64,000 nucleotides of DNA, from assembly GCF_024494595.1 (NCBI RefSeq), contig NZ_JANHDI010000004.1:124001-188000 (forward strand), given 5' to 3'. The stretch's first letter is position 1; each line of letters begins with the position of its first letter. Both the position numbers and the translations under genes were made by a program. The notes beneath the pieces are model-generated. The model worked only from the letters and a program-made list of their open reading frames with translations, did not search any database and was not told where the DNA came from. Shown here piece by piece: positions 41,650-52,442 of the stretch. The DNA comes from Halobellus rarus (GTDB taxonomy: Archaea > Halobacteriota > Halobacteria > Halobacteriales > Haloferacaceae).

Positions 41650-43392
41650 TCACTCACCAGACCACTCGGCGTCCGAGAGCGTCCGCTGGACCGCCTCCTC
41701 GCCGACGGCGAACGCCAGCGCCTCGAAGCCGCGTCGCTCCGCGCGGTCCCGGGCGTTCGCGACGAGTCGGGAGACGATGAACTCCGGCGTCGACTTCCCG
41801 ACCGTTCCGAACCGCGGCTGGTAGTCGACGCGGAGTTCGAGATCCTCGGTCAGTCCCTCGGCGAAGATGCCGTCGATCCGCGCCTCCGGCGGGAGCGGGC
41901 TGAGGTCCTCCGCCAGGTGCGTCACGTAGACGCCGAGCGCGTCGCGGTCGACGGTCAGATCGACGAGGCCGTTGAGCAGGTCCGCGGCCCGACCGGGTTC
42001 GGTGATCGCCTCGAACTCGTCGACGAGCATCAGCGTCCGCTCGCCGGTCGACAGCGGCGGCACGATCGATTTCAGCGTCGATTCGAGGACGCCGGCGTTG
42101 AAACTGGCGTGCCGTCGGTGGAACACGATCGTGTCGAACCGGCCGACGTCGGCGCGTTCGGCCGGGACGGGCAGTCCCATCGACGCCAGGAGGACCACCT
42201 GTGCGAGCGTCTCCAAGAGCGTCGTCTTCCCGCCGGAGTTCGCGCCGGTGAGGACGGCCACCCGGTCGCCCGACGGTGGCTCCGGATCCCCGCCGACGTC
42301 GTGCGTGCCGACGCCGTACGTCACCGGCTGGACGTCCCCGGAGAGCGTGAGGTTCCGCGCGCCCGCGACCGCGAGCCCGTCGTCGACGAGCCGTGGCCTC
42401 GTCAGGTCGTGTGCGGCGGCGAAGCGACCCAGCGAGAGGTCGAACGCGATCTCGGAGACCGCGTCGACGGCGACGTCGACGTCCTCGCGCGCGGCCTCGA
42501 CGTCTCCGCGCAACTCGGCGGCGACGGCCTCCTCGCGTTCTTCGACCTCCGCGTCGAGTTCCGACAGGAGCTTCCGCAACGAGGTCGAGGCGAAGTCCGC
42601 CTCGTCGTGGGCATCCTCGGCCACCGCGGCTTGCACGCGGCCGCGTCGGACGTCCGTCTCGCTTGCGACGTACTCGACGAAGGCGGATCGGAACTCCTCG
42701 AAGCTCCGGACGCCCCGCTCTCGGACGGATTCGAGGACGTCGAGCGCGCTCGACTCCAGTTCGGCGACGGCGTCCCGACGCTCCCGGGTCCGGTCGAGTT
42801 CCCGATCGGTGCCGGGCGCGACGGTCCCGTCCTCGTCGACGGTTCCGAGCGCGTCGACGGCGGTCCGAAGCGCCTCGTCGTCGAGGTCGTCCAGCGCGCC
42901 GAACGTCCCGCCACGGAGGCCGGCCTCGCGGAGCGCCAGCGCCGTCTCGACCGCGACGCGGTCGGAACCGCCGGCGTCGTCGTAGGCGTCGAACGCCGAC
43001 CGGACCGCCCCGCGGTCGTCCTCAGCGAGGTCGATCCACGCGTCGCGAGCGGCCAGGACGCGGTCGAGACGGGCCCCCCGTTCGGCGACGTCTGCGAGCG
43101 GGGTCAGCACCCGAATCCGATCGGCGGCGTGCTCCGTGAGGGCGTGCTCGCTCGCGAGCGTCAGCAGATCGTCGTAGACGTCGCGAGCGTCGCGCGTCCC
43201 GAGTGTCTCGATGCCCGCCGCGCCGTTGGCCCGTCGGAGGATCCGAACTGCACGCCCCCGCGAGATTCCGGCATCGGCGAGCGCGCGGATGTTCGCGCTC
43301 TCGATAGCCTCGACCGCCTGCTCGACGCCGAGGGTCTCCCGGAGCCGTTCACTCGTCTTCGGGCCGACTCCCCAGTAGTCCTCCAGTCGCAT
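41650..43392 (-). CDS. MutS-related ATPase with N-terminal helix-hairpin-helix
   Basis: A 580-residue protein of the archaeal MutS-like group. The N-terminus MRLEDYWGVGPKTSERLRET is a helix-hairpin-helix DNA-binding element with a second one near 40-55 (ADAGISRGRAVRILRRA). A long helical lever region follows (about 150-330). The C-terminal ABC-type ATPase has Walker A VLTGANSGGKTTLLE, the signature region in FNAGVLESTLKSIVPPLS, and Walker B ERTLMLVDEFEAITEPGR. MutS domain I for mismatch recognition is absent, so canonical mismatch repair is unlikely; a role in recombination or branched DNA is possible by analogy with MutS2/MutS5. Confidence 0.82.
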   Translation of the reverse strand: MRLEDYWGVGPKTSERLRETLGVEQAVEAIESANIRALADAGISRGRAVRILRRANGAAGIETLGTRDARDVYDDLLTLASEHALTEHAADRIRVLTPLADVAERGARLDRVLAARDAWIDLAEDDRGAVRSAFDAYDDAGGSDRVAVETALALREAGLRGGTFGALDDLDDEALRTAVDALGTVDEDGTVAPGTDRELDRTRERRDAVAELESSALDVLESVRERGVRSFEEFRSAFVEYVASETDVRRGRVQAAVAEDAHDEADFASTSLRKLLSELDAEVEEREEAVAAELRGDVEAAREDVDVAVDAVSEIAFDLSLGRFAAAHDLTRPRLVDDGLAVAGARNLTLSGDVQPVTYGVGTHDVGGDPEPPSGDRVAVLTGANSGGKTTLLETLAQVVLLASMGLPVPAERADVGRFDTIVFHRRHASFNAGVLESTLKSIVPPLSTGERTLMLVDEFEAITEPGRAADLLNGLVDLTVDRDALGVYVTHLAEDLSPLPPEARIDGIFAEGLTEDLELRVDYQPRFGTVGKSTPEFIVSRLVANARDRAERRGFEALAFAVGEEAVQRTLSDAEWSGE

Positions 43393-43488
43393 ACCCGCAC
43401 CTCCAGCGGAATCGTCTTGTAGGTTGGCGGTCCGACGACGATACCGGGCGCTCGCTGGGGGCCTGAACCGCGGTCCTGCCCTGGATTC

Positions 43489-43653
43489 CTACAGCGAGGA
43501 GACACGTCGCGACCGGGCGTCGCGGACGGCCGCACCCTCGCGGATCGCGTCCTCACAGTGGGGACACACGCGCGCGTTCTCGAACCCGTCAGGGGCGAAC
43601 ACGCGAACGTAGTCGCGCGAGACGAACGAACCGCAGTTCTGGCACTCAGGCAT
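43489..43653 (-). CDS. 54-residue zinc-binding protein
   Basis: A very small protein, MPECQNCGSFVSRDYVRVFA onward, with CQNC at residues 4-7 and CPHC near 31-34, i.e. one zinc ribbon. It resembles a haloarchaeal small zinc protein family (DUF7563-like, from memory). It is too short for many gene finders. It reads away from the Bat-type regulator, sharing a 168-base intergenic region that contains the palindrome CCCTA-N6-TAGGG at 43728-43743. Confidence 0.7.
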   Translation of the reverse strand: MPECQNCGSFVSRDYVRVFAPDGFENARVCPHCEDAIREGAAVRDARSRRVSSL

Positions 43654-43727
43654 AGGGCTCCACCTCGGTGACGAATCGGTTGGTCATAGCCACCTATGCC
43701 GAGGGTTCCCATACGCCTAACACGGGA

Positions 43728-43743
43728 CCCTACGTAATTAGGG
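43728..43743. promoter_or_regulatory. Palindrome CCCTA-N6-TAGGG, copy 1
   Basis: A perfect 5-bp inverted repeat in the divergent region between the zinc protein (start 43653) and the Bat-type regulator (start 43822). The same pattern with a different spacer occurs at 45990-46005 upstream of the next small zinc protein gene. It may be an operator. Confidence 0.35.
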
Positions 43744-43821
43744 CGATCGGAGCTAGGGCGGACGCCGCCGAGTGAGGGGCAACTATTTCACGATGGAATC
43801 GCTCCGTCAGCACACGCAGTA

Positions 43822-45702
43822 ATGGTATCTGAGGGAGTTTCTGACGGCATCGAAGGGGTCTCCGACTCGGCGGACCAGGTCGACGACCCTGTCGTCCTCG
43901 TCGTCGACGACGACAGAGACCTCGCAGACACCTGCCGGTACTGGCTCCGCGACGACTACGAGGTTCGAGTGGCCTACGGCGGGGAGTCCGCCCTCGACCA
44001 GATGGACGAGACCGTCGACGTCGTTCTCTTGGACCGTCGAATGCCGGATCTCTCCGGCGACGACGTCCTCGACGAGATCGACGCGCGGGGGTACGACTGC
44101 CGCGTCGCGATGATGACCGCGGTCGAGCCCGATACCGACATCGTCGAGATGCCCTTCGACGAGTACCTCGTCAAGCCGGTCGACGAGGACGATCTCCGAG
44201 AGACCGTCGAGGAGCTCCTCGTCCGCTCGGAGTTCGACGATCGGATCAGAGAGTACTTCGCGCTGGTGTCGACGGAGACCGTCCTCGACGAACGCGACGT
44301 CAACGAACTGGGGAACCCCGACGTTCTCGACGATCTGACGGAGCGGGTCCGAACGCTCAGAGACGAGCGCGAGTCGGAGATCCGCGAGCGCGAACGACAG
44401 TTGGGCCGGATCCGGAGGATAAACGACTTCATCAGAGAGATCGACCGTGCGCTGGTCGACGCGACGACCCGAGAGGACATCGCGGACACCGTCTGTGCGT
44501 CGTTCGACGCCTCACCCTACGAGGGCGCGTGGATCGCCCGATACAACCGCGCGACCGACACCGTCGAGCGGCAATCGGCGTCGGATTCGATCGCCGCCCC
44601 GTTCGGGGGCGAGGAGTTCGGGTCGCCACCCGTCGAGAGCGACGAGACGCACTCGGCCGTCGGAAACGGCGTGAGGGCGGAGGCCGTCGAGGATACGCCG
44701 ACCGCACCCGCCGACGTCGTTCGGGAGGCGATCGACACCGGAACGGTCGTGACCGCGACCGTCTCGCCGAGACACGCCGGCGCGGTACTGGCGGACAGCG
44801 ACCCGCCGGACGCCGAACGGAGTCTCGTGGCGGTCCCGATCGGGTACCGCGAGACGGTCTACGGTGCGTTGGTCGTCTACGTGCGCGGTGCCGTGACCGA
44901 CGAGGAGCGCTCGATGCTGCGAGACGTCGGCGAGACGATCGGCCACGGAATCAACGCCGCGGAGTCGAAGCAGTTGCTCTACAGCGACACCGCGGTCGAA
45001 TTGGAGTTCGGGCACAGCGACACCCGCGACGTGATCGTCGATCTCTCCCTGGAGTTCGAGACGGCCGTCAGACTGGAGGGGACGGCACTCGCCGACGGCG
45101 GCGTCGTCTCCTGCTACGTCGCCGTCGAAGACGCCGACCCCTCGGCGGTGCTGACGGCGATCGCCCCGCTGGACGCACTCGTGGATGCCCGGATCGTCAC
45201 TGAAGGAGACGACGAGGCGGTGATCGAACTCCGACTGACCGAGGCGTCGGTCGTGGTGACGCTCGTCGAACTGGGGGCGACCGTCGAGTCGTTCACCGCC
45301 GCTCGCGGCGAGGGCCGACTCGTCGTCCGAGTTCCGACGGGATCGGACCTGCGAGCGCTCACCGACGCCGTCCAGTCGTCGTATCCCGACGTGTCGGTGG
45401 TGGCCAAACGCGAGGTCGAGGACGCGGTGCAGTCTACCGCGTCGTTCCGTCGGCAACTCGACGAGAAGTTGACCGACAGACAGCGCGACGTGATGGAGAC
45501 GGCACTCGCCTCCGGGTACTTCGAGTGGCCGCGGGGGAGCACGGCCGAGGAGGTCGCGTCGTCGCTGGGAATCGCCGCGCCGACGTTCCACGAGCACCTC
45601 CGGTCCGGCGAGCGGAAGCTCGTCGAGGCGTTCTTCTCGGAATCGTCGGACGAGCGGCGAGCGGGAGAACGCGAGGGGGACGGGCCGAGCGACGGGGACT
45701 GA
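43822..45702 (+). CDS. Bat-type regulator: receiver, HalX, GAF, BAT and HTH_10 domains
   Basis: A 626-residue haloarchaeal regulator. The receiver domain (about 22-135) has acidic pocket DDD 29-31, phospho-acceptor Asp71 in VLLDRRMPD and conserved Lys in YLVKPVDE. A HalX domain follows (FDDRIREYFALVSTETVLDE). A GAF-like sensor (about 215-380; DTVCASFDASPYEGAWIARY) and the bacterioopsin-activator beta domain (about 390-545) come next. The C-terminal HTH_10 (LTDRQRDVMETALASGYFEW; STAEEVASSLGIAAPTFHEH) binds DNA. A cognate kinase is not adjacent. It likely controls transcription in response to phosphorylation and a GAF ligand; targets unknown. Confidence 0.88.
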   Translation: MVSEGVSDGIEGVSDSADQVDDPVVLVVDDDRDLADTCRYWLRDDYEVRVAYGGESALDQMDETVDVVLLDRRMPDLSGDDVLDEIDARGYDCRVAMMTAVEPDTDIVEMPFDEYLVKPVDEDDLRETVEELLVRSEFDDRIREYFALVSTETVLDERDVNELGNPDVLDDLTERVRTLRDERESEIRERERQLGRIRRINDFIREIDRALVDATTREDIADTVCASFDASPYEGAWIARYNRATDTVERQSASDSIAAPFGGEEFGSPPVESDETHSAVGNGVRAEAVEDTPTAPADVVREAIDTGTVVTATVSPRHAGAVLADSDPPDAERSLVAVPIGYRETVYGALVVYVRGAVTDEERSMLRDVGETIGHGINAAESKQLLYSDTAVELEFGHSDTRDVIVDLSLEFETAVRLEGTALADGGVVSCYVAVEDADPSAVLTAIAPLDALVDARIVTEGDDEAVIELRLTEASVVVTLVELGATVESFTAARGEGRLVVRVPTGSDLRALTDAVQSSYPDVSVVAKREVEDAVQSTASFRRQLDEKLTDRQRDVMETALASGYFEWPRGSTAEEVASSLGIAAPTFHEHLRSGERKLVEAFFSESSDERRAGEREGDGPSDGD

Positions 45703-45741
45703 TGCGGGCTCTCGTCGTCTCTACCGGCCGCCGTGCCTCGC

Positions 45742-45942
45742 TCAGGCGTCGTTCATCCGCTGGGCGCGTTCGTCGCCGCAGGCGCGACACTTCGTCACGC
45801 GGTAGGGTTCGCGCGAGAACGCGCGGTTCGTCTCCTTTTTGCTCTCGGTCTTGAGTTCGATCGAGACCTCGTGTGGCGTCCGGGATCCGCACTCCTCGCA
45901 GTACTCGGTCAGTTCAGTCAGCGTCGATTGGCTCTTGGACAT
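45742..45942 (-). CDS. 66-residue zinc-binding protein
   Basis: A small protein with CEEC (residues 15-18) and CRAC (about 52-55), forming one zinc ribbon, and a basic middle (IELKTESKKETNRAFSREPY). It resembles a widespread haloarchaeal small zinc ribbon family (DUF7835-like, from memory), possibly ribosome- or RNA-associated, which is inference. Converges on the Bat-type regulator with 39 bases between the stops. Confidence 0.75.
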   Translation of the reverse strand: MSKSQSTLTELTEYCEECGSRTPHEVSIELKTESKKETNRAFSREPYRVTKCRACGDERAQRMNDA

Positions 45943-45989
45943 CGTGGTTCAGTACCTGAACGAACGGACGAAATCCCAATCACTACCGA

Positions 45990-46005
45990 CCCTACAAGGT
46001 TAGGG
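45990..46005. promoter_or_regulatory. Palindrome CCCTA-N6-TAGGG, copy 2
   Basis: Same 5-bp arms and 6-base spacer length as 43728-43743 but another spacer sequence; lies about 55 bases upstream of the start of the zinc protein at 45942 and just beyond the 3' end of the acyl-CoA dehydrogenase gene. Confidence 0.35.
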
Positions 46006-46059
46006 TTCGACGTCGACGACCGCAAGAGAGATTTCAGAAGAAGAACCGCAGATCGACGC

Positions 46060-47211
46060 TCACACGCCTCCCTGTCGGTAAATGAGATTCCGCTGGATCT
46101 CGTTCGCACCCTCGTAGATGACCGGGATTCGGACGTCGCGGTAGACTCTGGAGATCGGGTACTCCTCGAGGACGGAGCGGCCGCCGTGAAGTTGCATCCC
46201 CCGCTCCGCGCAGTGCATCGCCGTCTCGGTGGACTTCGTCTTCGTCGCGGCCGCCCAGAACCCGGCGTCCTCGCCGTGCTCGACTTTGTGCGCGGCGCGC
46301 CAGTTGAGCGCCCGCGCGGCCTCGAACTCCATTCGCATATCCGCGAGGATGTGCTGGGTCGACTGGAAGTCCGCGATGTCGCGGCCGAACGCCTCCCGGT
46401 CGTGGACGAACGCCCACGTCTCTTCGATGGCACGCGCCGCGAGGCCGATGCCGTGTCCGCCCACGACGACGCGGCCGTGGTTGAAGAAGTCCGCGAGCAC
46501 GTAGAACCCGCCGCCCTCGGTCCCGACGAGGTTCTCCTCGGGGATCTCGCAGTCGTCGAAGACGATGTGTCCCTGCTTGGAGGCGCGCATCCCGATCTTC
46601 TCGGGGATGTGTTCGGCCTCGTACCCCGGCGCGTCGGTCTCGACGATGAACATCGAGTAGTTCGAGTACCGGTCGTCGCCGTCGCCCGTCTTCGCGTACA
46701 CCGTCAGCCAGTCGGCCTCCACCGCGTTTCCGATCCAGTACTTCTCGCCGTTGAGCACCCAGCCGTCGTCGGTCCGCTCGGCGGTCGTCGTCATTCCGGC
46801 CATATCCGACCCCGTCTGCGGTTCCGAGACCGCGAGCCCGGAGATCTGTTCGTTCGCAGCCACCGGGCGGAGGTACTCGTCTTTCTGTTCTTCCGTACCG
46901 TACTTTTCGACGATCTCACACCCGAACGACGCCAGCATCAGCGTCAGCGCGATGCCGGCGTCCGCGGCGTAGAACTCCTCGTTGATCGCGAGGATCTGTT
47001 CGAGGTCGTATCCCTTCCCGCCGTACTCCTCGTCGATGTCCTGTGCGACCAATCCGGCGTCCATCCCCGCCTCCAAGACTTCCCAGGGGTACTCCGCCGA
47101 ATCGAAGTACTCATCGGCGTTCGGTCGGATGTGCGCGTCGGCGAACTCCCGGGCTTCGCGTTTGACCTCGCGAGCGTGCTCCGGCACCACGGATTCGTCG
47201 AGAAGATCCAT
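46060..47211 (-). CDS. Acyl-CoA dehydrogenase
   Basis: A 383-residue FAD enzyme that introduces the alpha-beta double bond in acyl-CoAs. LAVSEPQTGSDMAGMTTTAE and WVLNGEKYWIGNAVEADWLT are the FAD/substrate motifs; GGRSVLEEYPISRVYRDVRI precedes the catalytic base Glu367 in YEGANEIQR. It is the last gene of the mutase-epimerase-ligase-dehydrogenase series, 63 bases after the ligase. The group points to branched- or odd-chain acyl-CoA breakdown. Confidence 0.93.
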   Translation of the reverse strand: MDLLDESVVPEHAREVKREAREFADAHIRPNADEYFDSAEYPWEVLEAGMDAGLVAQDIDEEYGGKGYDLEQILAINEEFYAADAGIALTLMLASFGCEIVEKYGTEEQKDEYLRPVAANEQISGLAVSEPQTGSDMAGMTTTAERTDDGWVLNGEKYWIGNAVEADWLTVYAKTGDGDDRYSNYSMFIVETDAPGYEAEHIPEKIGMRASKQGHIVFDDCEIPEENLVGTEGGGFYVLADFFNHGRVVVGGHGIGLAARAIEETWAFVHDREAFGRDIADFQSTQHILADMRMEFEAARALNWRAAHKVEHGEDAGFWAAATKTKSTETAMHCAERGMQLHGGRSVLEEYPISRVYRDVRIPVIYEGANEIQRNLIYRQGGV

Positions 47212-47274
47212 ACGGGACGCTCACGTGCCACGAGCAAATAACTCTCGGAACTTTGAAAAACTTCAAACTTGTTT

Positions 47275-49320
47275 CTAAATGTCTTCGTCGATGTCCTCCG
47301 CGTCGCTCTGTTCGTCGTAGTCGTCACCGCGGCCACTATCGCCGTCGCTCCCATCACTACCGCTCTCGCTCTCGTCGCTTTCGCCTTCGATTTCGCCGGC
47401 ACTCCGATCAGTTTCTTCCGCATCGGCTCCGTCGCTCCCGTTCTGAGCGCTGTCACCGCTGTCGACTGGCTCTCCCGTCTCCGCCGAGTCGTCTGTTCCG
47501 TCGTCGGAATCCACCGCGCGCGAATCGGCGTCGCCGTCTTCGACACCGTCCGCTTCGGTAGTCGCTGCTGGAGCACGCTGCGCTTCGCCGCCGGGTTCGT
47601 CGCTCCGTTCACCCGCATCCGAGAGCGCGTCTCGCACCGCCTCCCGATCGACGGTCCCCGAGACCGTCCGCGGCAGCGACTCCGAGACCGCGAGCGTCTT
47701 GGGGAGTTTGAATCCGGCCAGCCGTTCGCGCGCGAACTCGAGCAGCCCGGTGCGGTCGATAGCGTCGGCCTCGGGGACGACCATCGCCGACACCCGTTCG
47801 CCCCACTGCGCGTCCGGAACGCCCACGACGGCCGCCTCGCGCACGTCCGGGTGCGAGCGAAGTACGTCGACGACCTCGCCGGGATCGACGTTCTCTCCAC
47901 CGGTGACGATGCGGTCGTCCACGCGGTTCAACACCGTGAGCGCTCCGCGGTCGTCGAGCACGCCGACGTCGCCCGTGTGGAATCCGAACGGGCCGAACGA
48001 CTCGGCGTTGGCCGCCGCGTTGTCGTAGTACCCGGGCGTCACGGTCGGTCCGTCGACGACGAGTTCGCCCGATTCGCCCGACGGCAGCGGCGTCCCCTGG
48101 CCGTCGACGACGGTCACCTGGGTCAAAAAGAGCGGTCGGCCGACGGTCTCGGGGTTCGCGAACGCCTCTCGGGGACGCGCGGTGGCGATCTGAGAAGCGG
48201 TCTCGGTCATCCCGTAGGTCGGGTACACCGGAACCGAGTAGTTCCGGCACCGTTCGATGAGATCCGTCGAGGCGGGAGCGCCGCCGAGCAGGACGACGCG
48301 GAGCGACTCCGAGAGCGTTCCGCGGCGGTCGAGCATCCGGCGGAGCATCGTCGGAACGAGCGAGACGGCGGTGGCCTCGTACCGTTCCAGGTCGTCCGCG
48401 GCCGCCCCCGCGTCGAACCCCTCGCGGAAGACCACCGTCATCCCGTACAGCGGCATTCGGAGAACGGGAGCGATCCCGCCCATGTGATGCAGCGAGAGCG
48501 TCACCAGCCAGCGGTCGTCCGGATCGAAGCCGAGTCGGAACACCGAGGCGACCGCGCTCGAAAGCAGGTTCCCGGTCGTCAGTTGCACCGCCTTCGGATC
48601 GCCGGTCGTGCCGGAGGTGAAGAGCACGAGTTGCCGGTCGTCGAGAGACCACTCCGCGGGGGAGACGGGGTCGGAGACGACGCCCGAGAGCGGCGCTGCG
48701 ACCTCCGTTCGCGGTTCGTCGACGGTGAGCACGCGCGCCATCTCGGATCCGCGAGTGTCAGTCCCCCCGACGTCGTCGGTCGCACCGTCATCCTCGGTCT
48801 CGGTATCCCTCGCGTCGCTCTCGGACGTGCCGTCTTCTGCGTCGCTGTCGCTTCCGGGGTCTTCAGCGTCGCTTGCTCCCTCGGCGTCTTCTTCCCCCCC
48901 GTCGCTCTCGGCGTCTTCTTCCCCCCCGTCGCTCTCGACATTCCCCGACTCTCTGCCGTCCGCCGCGCGGACGACGGCGTCGACGACGGTCGCCTCCGTC
49001 TCGCCGCTGCAGACGACCGTCGACACGTCCGCGGTTTCGATCTGCCCGGCCAGTTCCCGAGCGGTGAGCGACTCGCCCATCGGGACGAGCGTGACGCCGA
49101 GCCGCATCGCCGCGTGGATGAGACAGACGTACTCGAGTCGGGTATCCAGCACCGCACCGAGGTGCGTTCCGGGTTCGACGCCCGCGGCGGCGAGTCGACC
49201 GGCGAGGTCGTCGACGAGCGTGTCGAGGTTCCCGAACGTGTAGACGTCGCCCGTGGCGGCGACGACGAGCGCCTCGCCGTCGGGGTCGATCTGAGCGCGG
49301 TGAGAGAGCCAATCGCGCAT
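47275..49320 (-). CDS. menE: AMP-forming acyl-CoA ligase, MenE type, with acidic insertion and tail
   Basis: A 681-residue member of the ANL superfamily. Motifs: LFTSGTTGDPKAVQLT (P-loop), YGMTETASQ (A5), FHTGDVG (A7) and NRVDDRIVTGGENVDPGEV (A8), then LPRTVSGTVDREAVRDAL. By its core it is like haloarchaeal o-succinylbenzoate-CoA ligase of menaquinone synthesis. Usual length is near 480-520; the excess is an acidic Ser/Asp/Glu/Gly insertion (about residues 120-200) with a perfect 27-bp tandem duplication (48881-48934) and an acidic tail of about 110 residues. No other men gene is close, and neighbours belong to acyl-CoA metabolism, so another acyl substrate is possible. Confidence 0.7.
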   Translation of the reverse strand: MRDWLSHRAQIDPDGEALVVAATGDVYTFGNLDTLVDDLAGRLAAAGVEPGTHLGAVLDTRLEYVCLIHAAMRLGVTLVPMGESLTARELAGQIETADVSTVVCSGETEATVVDAVVRAADGRESGNVESDGGEEDAESDGGEEDAEGASDAEDPGSDSDAEDGTSESDARDTETEDDGATDDVGGTDTRGSEMARVLTVDEPRTEVAAPLSGVVSDPVSPAEWSLDDRQLVLFTSGTTGDPKAVQLTTGNLLSSAVASVFRLGFDPDDRWLVTLSLHHMGGIAPVLRMPLYGMTVVFREGFDAGAAADDLERYEATAVSLVPTMLRRMLDRRGTLSESLRVVLLGGAPASTDLIERCRNYSVPVYPTYGMTETASQIATARPREAFANPETVGRPLFLTQVTVVDGQGTPLPSGESGELVVDGPTVTPGYYDNAAANAESFGPFGFHTGDVGVLDDRGALTVLNRVDDRIVTGGENVDPGEVVDVLRSHPDVREAAVVGVPDAQWGERVSAMVVPEADAIDRTGLLEFARERLAGFKLPKTLAVSESLPRTVSGTVDREAVRDALSDAGERSDEPGGEAQRAPAATTEADGVEDGDADSRAVDSDDGTDDSAETGEPVDSGDSAQNGSDGADAEETDRSAGEIEGESDESESGSDGSDGDSGRGDDYDEQSDAEDIDEDI

Positions 49321-49420
49321 CTCACTTACGTTGGCGACGGCAGCGGCCTAAACTGTACTGCTGTCGACTGCGCGTGGGCGACCGCATCGGCACCGAGTCC
49401 CGGCGAACCCCGGGACCCGA

Positions 49421-49822
49421 TCACGCCTCAGCGGCGTGTTCGACGTACTCGACGAGGACACCGCCGGTCGATTTCGGATGGAGGAACGCGACTTCGTGGC
49501 CCCACGCGCCCGGCCTGGGTCCCTCGTCGACGAGGTCGACGCCGACGCTCCGGGCCCGATCCAGCGCGGCCGCGACGTCGTCGGTCCGGAGGGCGACGTG
49601 GTGGATCCCGGGTCCCTGTCGGTCGAGAAACCGGGCGATCGCGCCGTCCTCGGCCGGTTCGAGGAGTTCGAAGTAGCCCCCGTCGAGGTCGAGGAACCGG
49701 ACCGCCATCCCGTCGAGGGTCTCCTCGTGGACCACGGGCGCGTCGAAGAGCGCCTCGAACGTCGCCGCGAGGTCGGCCCCGTCGGTCGTCGCGATCCCCA
49801 GGTGATCGAAGGTCATCGTCAT
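49421..49822 (-). CDS. mce: Methylmalonyl-CoA epimerase
   Basis: A 133-residue vicinal-oxygen-chelate fold protein interconverting (S)- and (R)-methylmalonyl-CoA. FDHLGIATTDGADLAATFEA carries the first metal His; GIHHVALRTDDVAAALDRA and VLVEYVEH the others, with the second half-repeat LLEPAEDGAIARFLDRQGP between. The frame is open far upstream, but the part before ATG 49822 lies over the tandem repeat and the antisense of the mutase. It follows the mutase gene with a 191-base gap that contains a 3-copy tandem repeat. Confidence 0.92.
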   Translation of the reverse strand: MTMTFDHLGIATTDGADLAATFEALFDAPVVHEETLDGMAVRFLDLDGGYFELLEPAEDGAIARFLDRQGPGIHHVALRTDDVAAALDRARSVGVDLVDEGPRPGAWGHEVAFLHPKSTGGVLVEYVEHAAEA

Positions 49823-49929
49823 AGCCGGACCGTCGCGGGTACGGGAAATAAACGTGGTCCCGGGTCGATCTCGGTGACACGGTCGGTGTCCTCGTCGGAA
49901 CGCCGCCGGTACAGCCTCGGGCGATACCC

Positions 49930-50007
49930 GCCGAGCGACTGTCCGGTCGGTGCTTGCCGAGCGACTGTCCGGTCGGTGCTTGCCGAGCGACTGTCCGGTC
50001 GGTGCTT
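49930..50007. repeat. Three perfect 26-bp tandem repeats between mutase and epimerase genes
   Basis: Copies at 49930-49955, 49956-49981 and 49982-50007, each starting GCCGAGCGACTGTCC and ending GGTCGGTGCTT. A partial fourth copy (50008 on) runs through the TAG stop of the mutase gene (50014-50016), where a single base change made GCGACTG into GCTACTG. Perfect identity suggests recent slippage. No spacers, so not CRISPR. Confidence 0.9.
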
Positions 50008-50013
50008 GCCGAG

Positions 50014-51690
<1,677 letters not shown>

Positions 51691-51810
51691 ACTCGGAGCT
51701 GTGCGTCCGACCGGTATTGAACCTGTCCGACGGTTCGGGCGCTCGGCCCGAACGGCTGGGAGCCGATCGAAGGGAACAGGTCCATTACGGAAGCCGACGA
51801 ACGGCGATCC

Positions 51811-52272
51811 ATGGCCGAAGAAGTCGACCCCGACCGCGTCCGCGGCGGTCAGATGACCGACGCGGAGATCGACGCCTTCCTGCAGGAGCAGGGGACCGGC
51901 GTTCTCTCCCTGGCCGACGACGGCCAGGCGTACGCCGTCCCGATCTCGTTCGGGTACGAGCGGGGCCGCGCCGTGTTCTCCTACTGGCAGTTCAGACCCG
52001 ACAGTCGAAAGGTCGCCTACAGCGAGGCGACCGAGCGGGCGTGTCTGGCGGTGTACGACATCGAAGCGCAACAGGACTGGCGGAGCGTCCTCGCGTTCGG
52101 TCCGATCCGAGAGCTCACGACCAAAGAGTGGGGGGACGTGGGCGAACTGATCGACGAGAACGCGTGGTCCCCGGACCTCACGGGCGTCGGCCGGAGACAG
52201 CTCTCGGTCGTCGGTTACGAGATGGAGATCGAGGAGGTGACCGGCTTGCAGCGGCGGCCCGGTGGGAGATAA
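51811..52272 (+). CDS. Pyridoxamine 5'-phosphate oxidase-family protein
   Basis: A 153-residue FMN-binding split-barrel protein. [40 protein letters not shown] and [18 protein letters not shown] follow the haloarchaeal PPOX pattern. The cofactor may be FMN or F420; the substrate is not known. Divergent from the mutase gene with about 120 bases between them. Confidence 0.82.
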   Translation: MAEEVDPDRVRGGQMTDAEIDAFLQEQGTGVLSLADDGQAYAVPISFGYERGRAVFSYWQFRPDSRKVAYSEATERACLAVYDIEAQQDWRSVLAFGPIRELTTKEWGDVGELIDENAWSPDLTGVGRRQLSVVGYEMEIEEVTGLQRRPGGR

Positions 52273-52442
52273 TAAGAGAGGATATCGAGCACGGGGTCGA
52301 CGTGCGGAAGTCGCCCGCCCACGGCCGCCGCCGGTACGAGCGGTCTGCCCACGACGAACTCCGCCGAGGAACACGCGCCACTCGCACTCACGACGCGCGT
52401 TCGCCACGCTTTTGCTATCGGCCCCCCTCGCATCGAGCAACT

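Noticed and set aside
47253-49824. Forward frame of 851 codons over the ligase gene
   Set aside because: Antisense to the ligase and epimerase genes, both of which have intact family motifs.
49930-50007. CRISPR array
   Set aside because: Repeats are directly contiguous without unique spacers and no cas genes are present; the same holds for 32511-32586.
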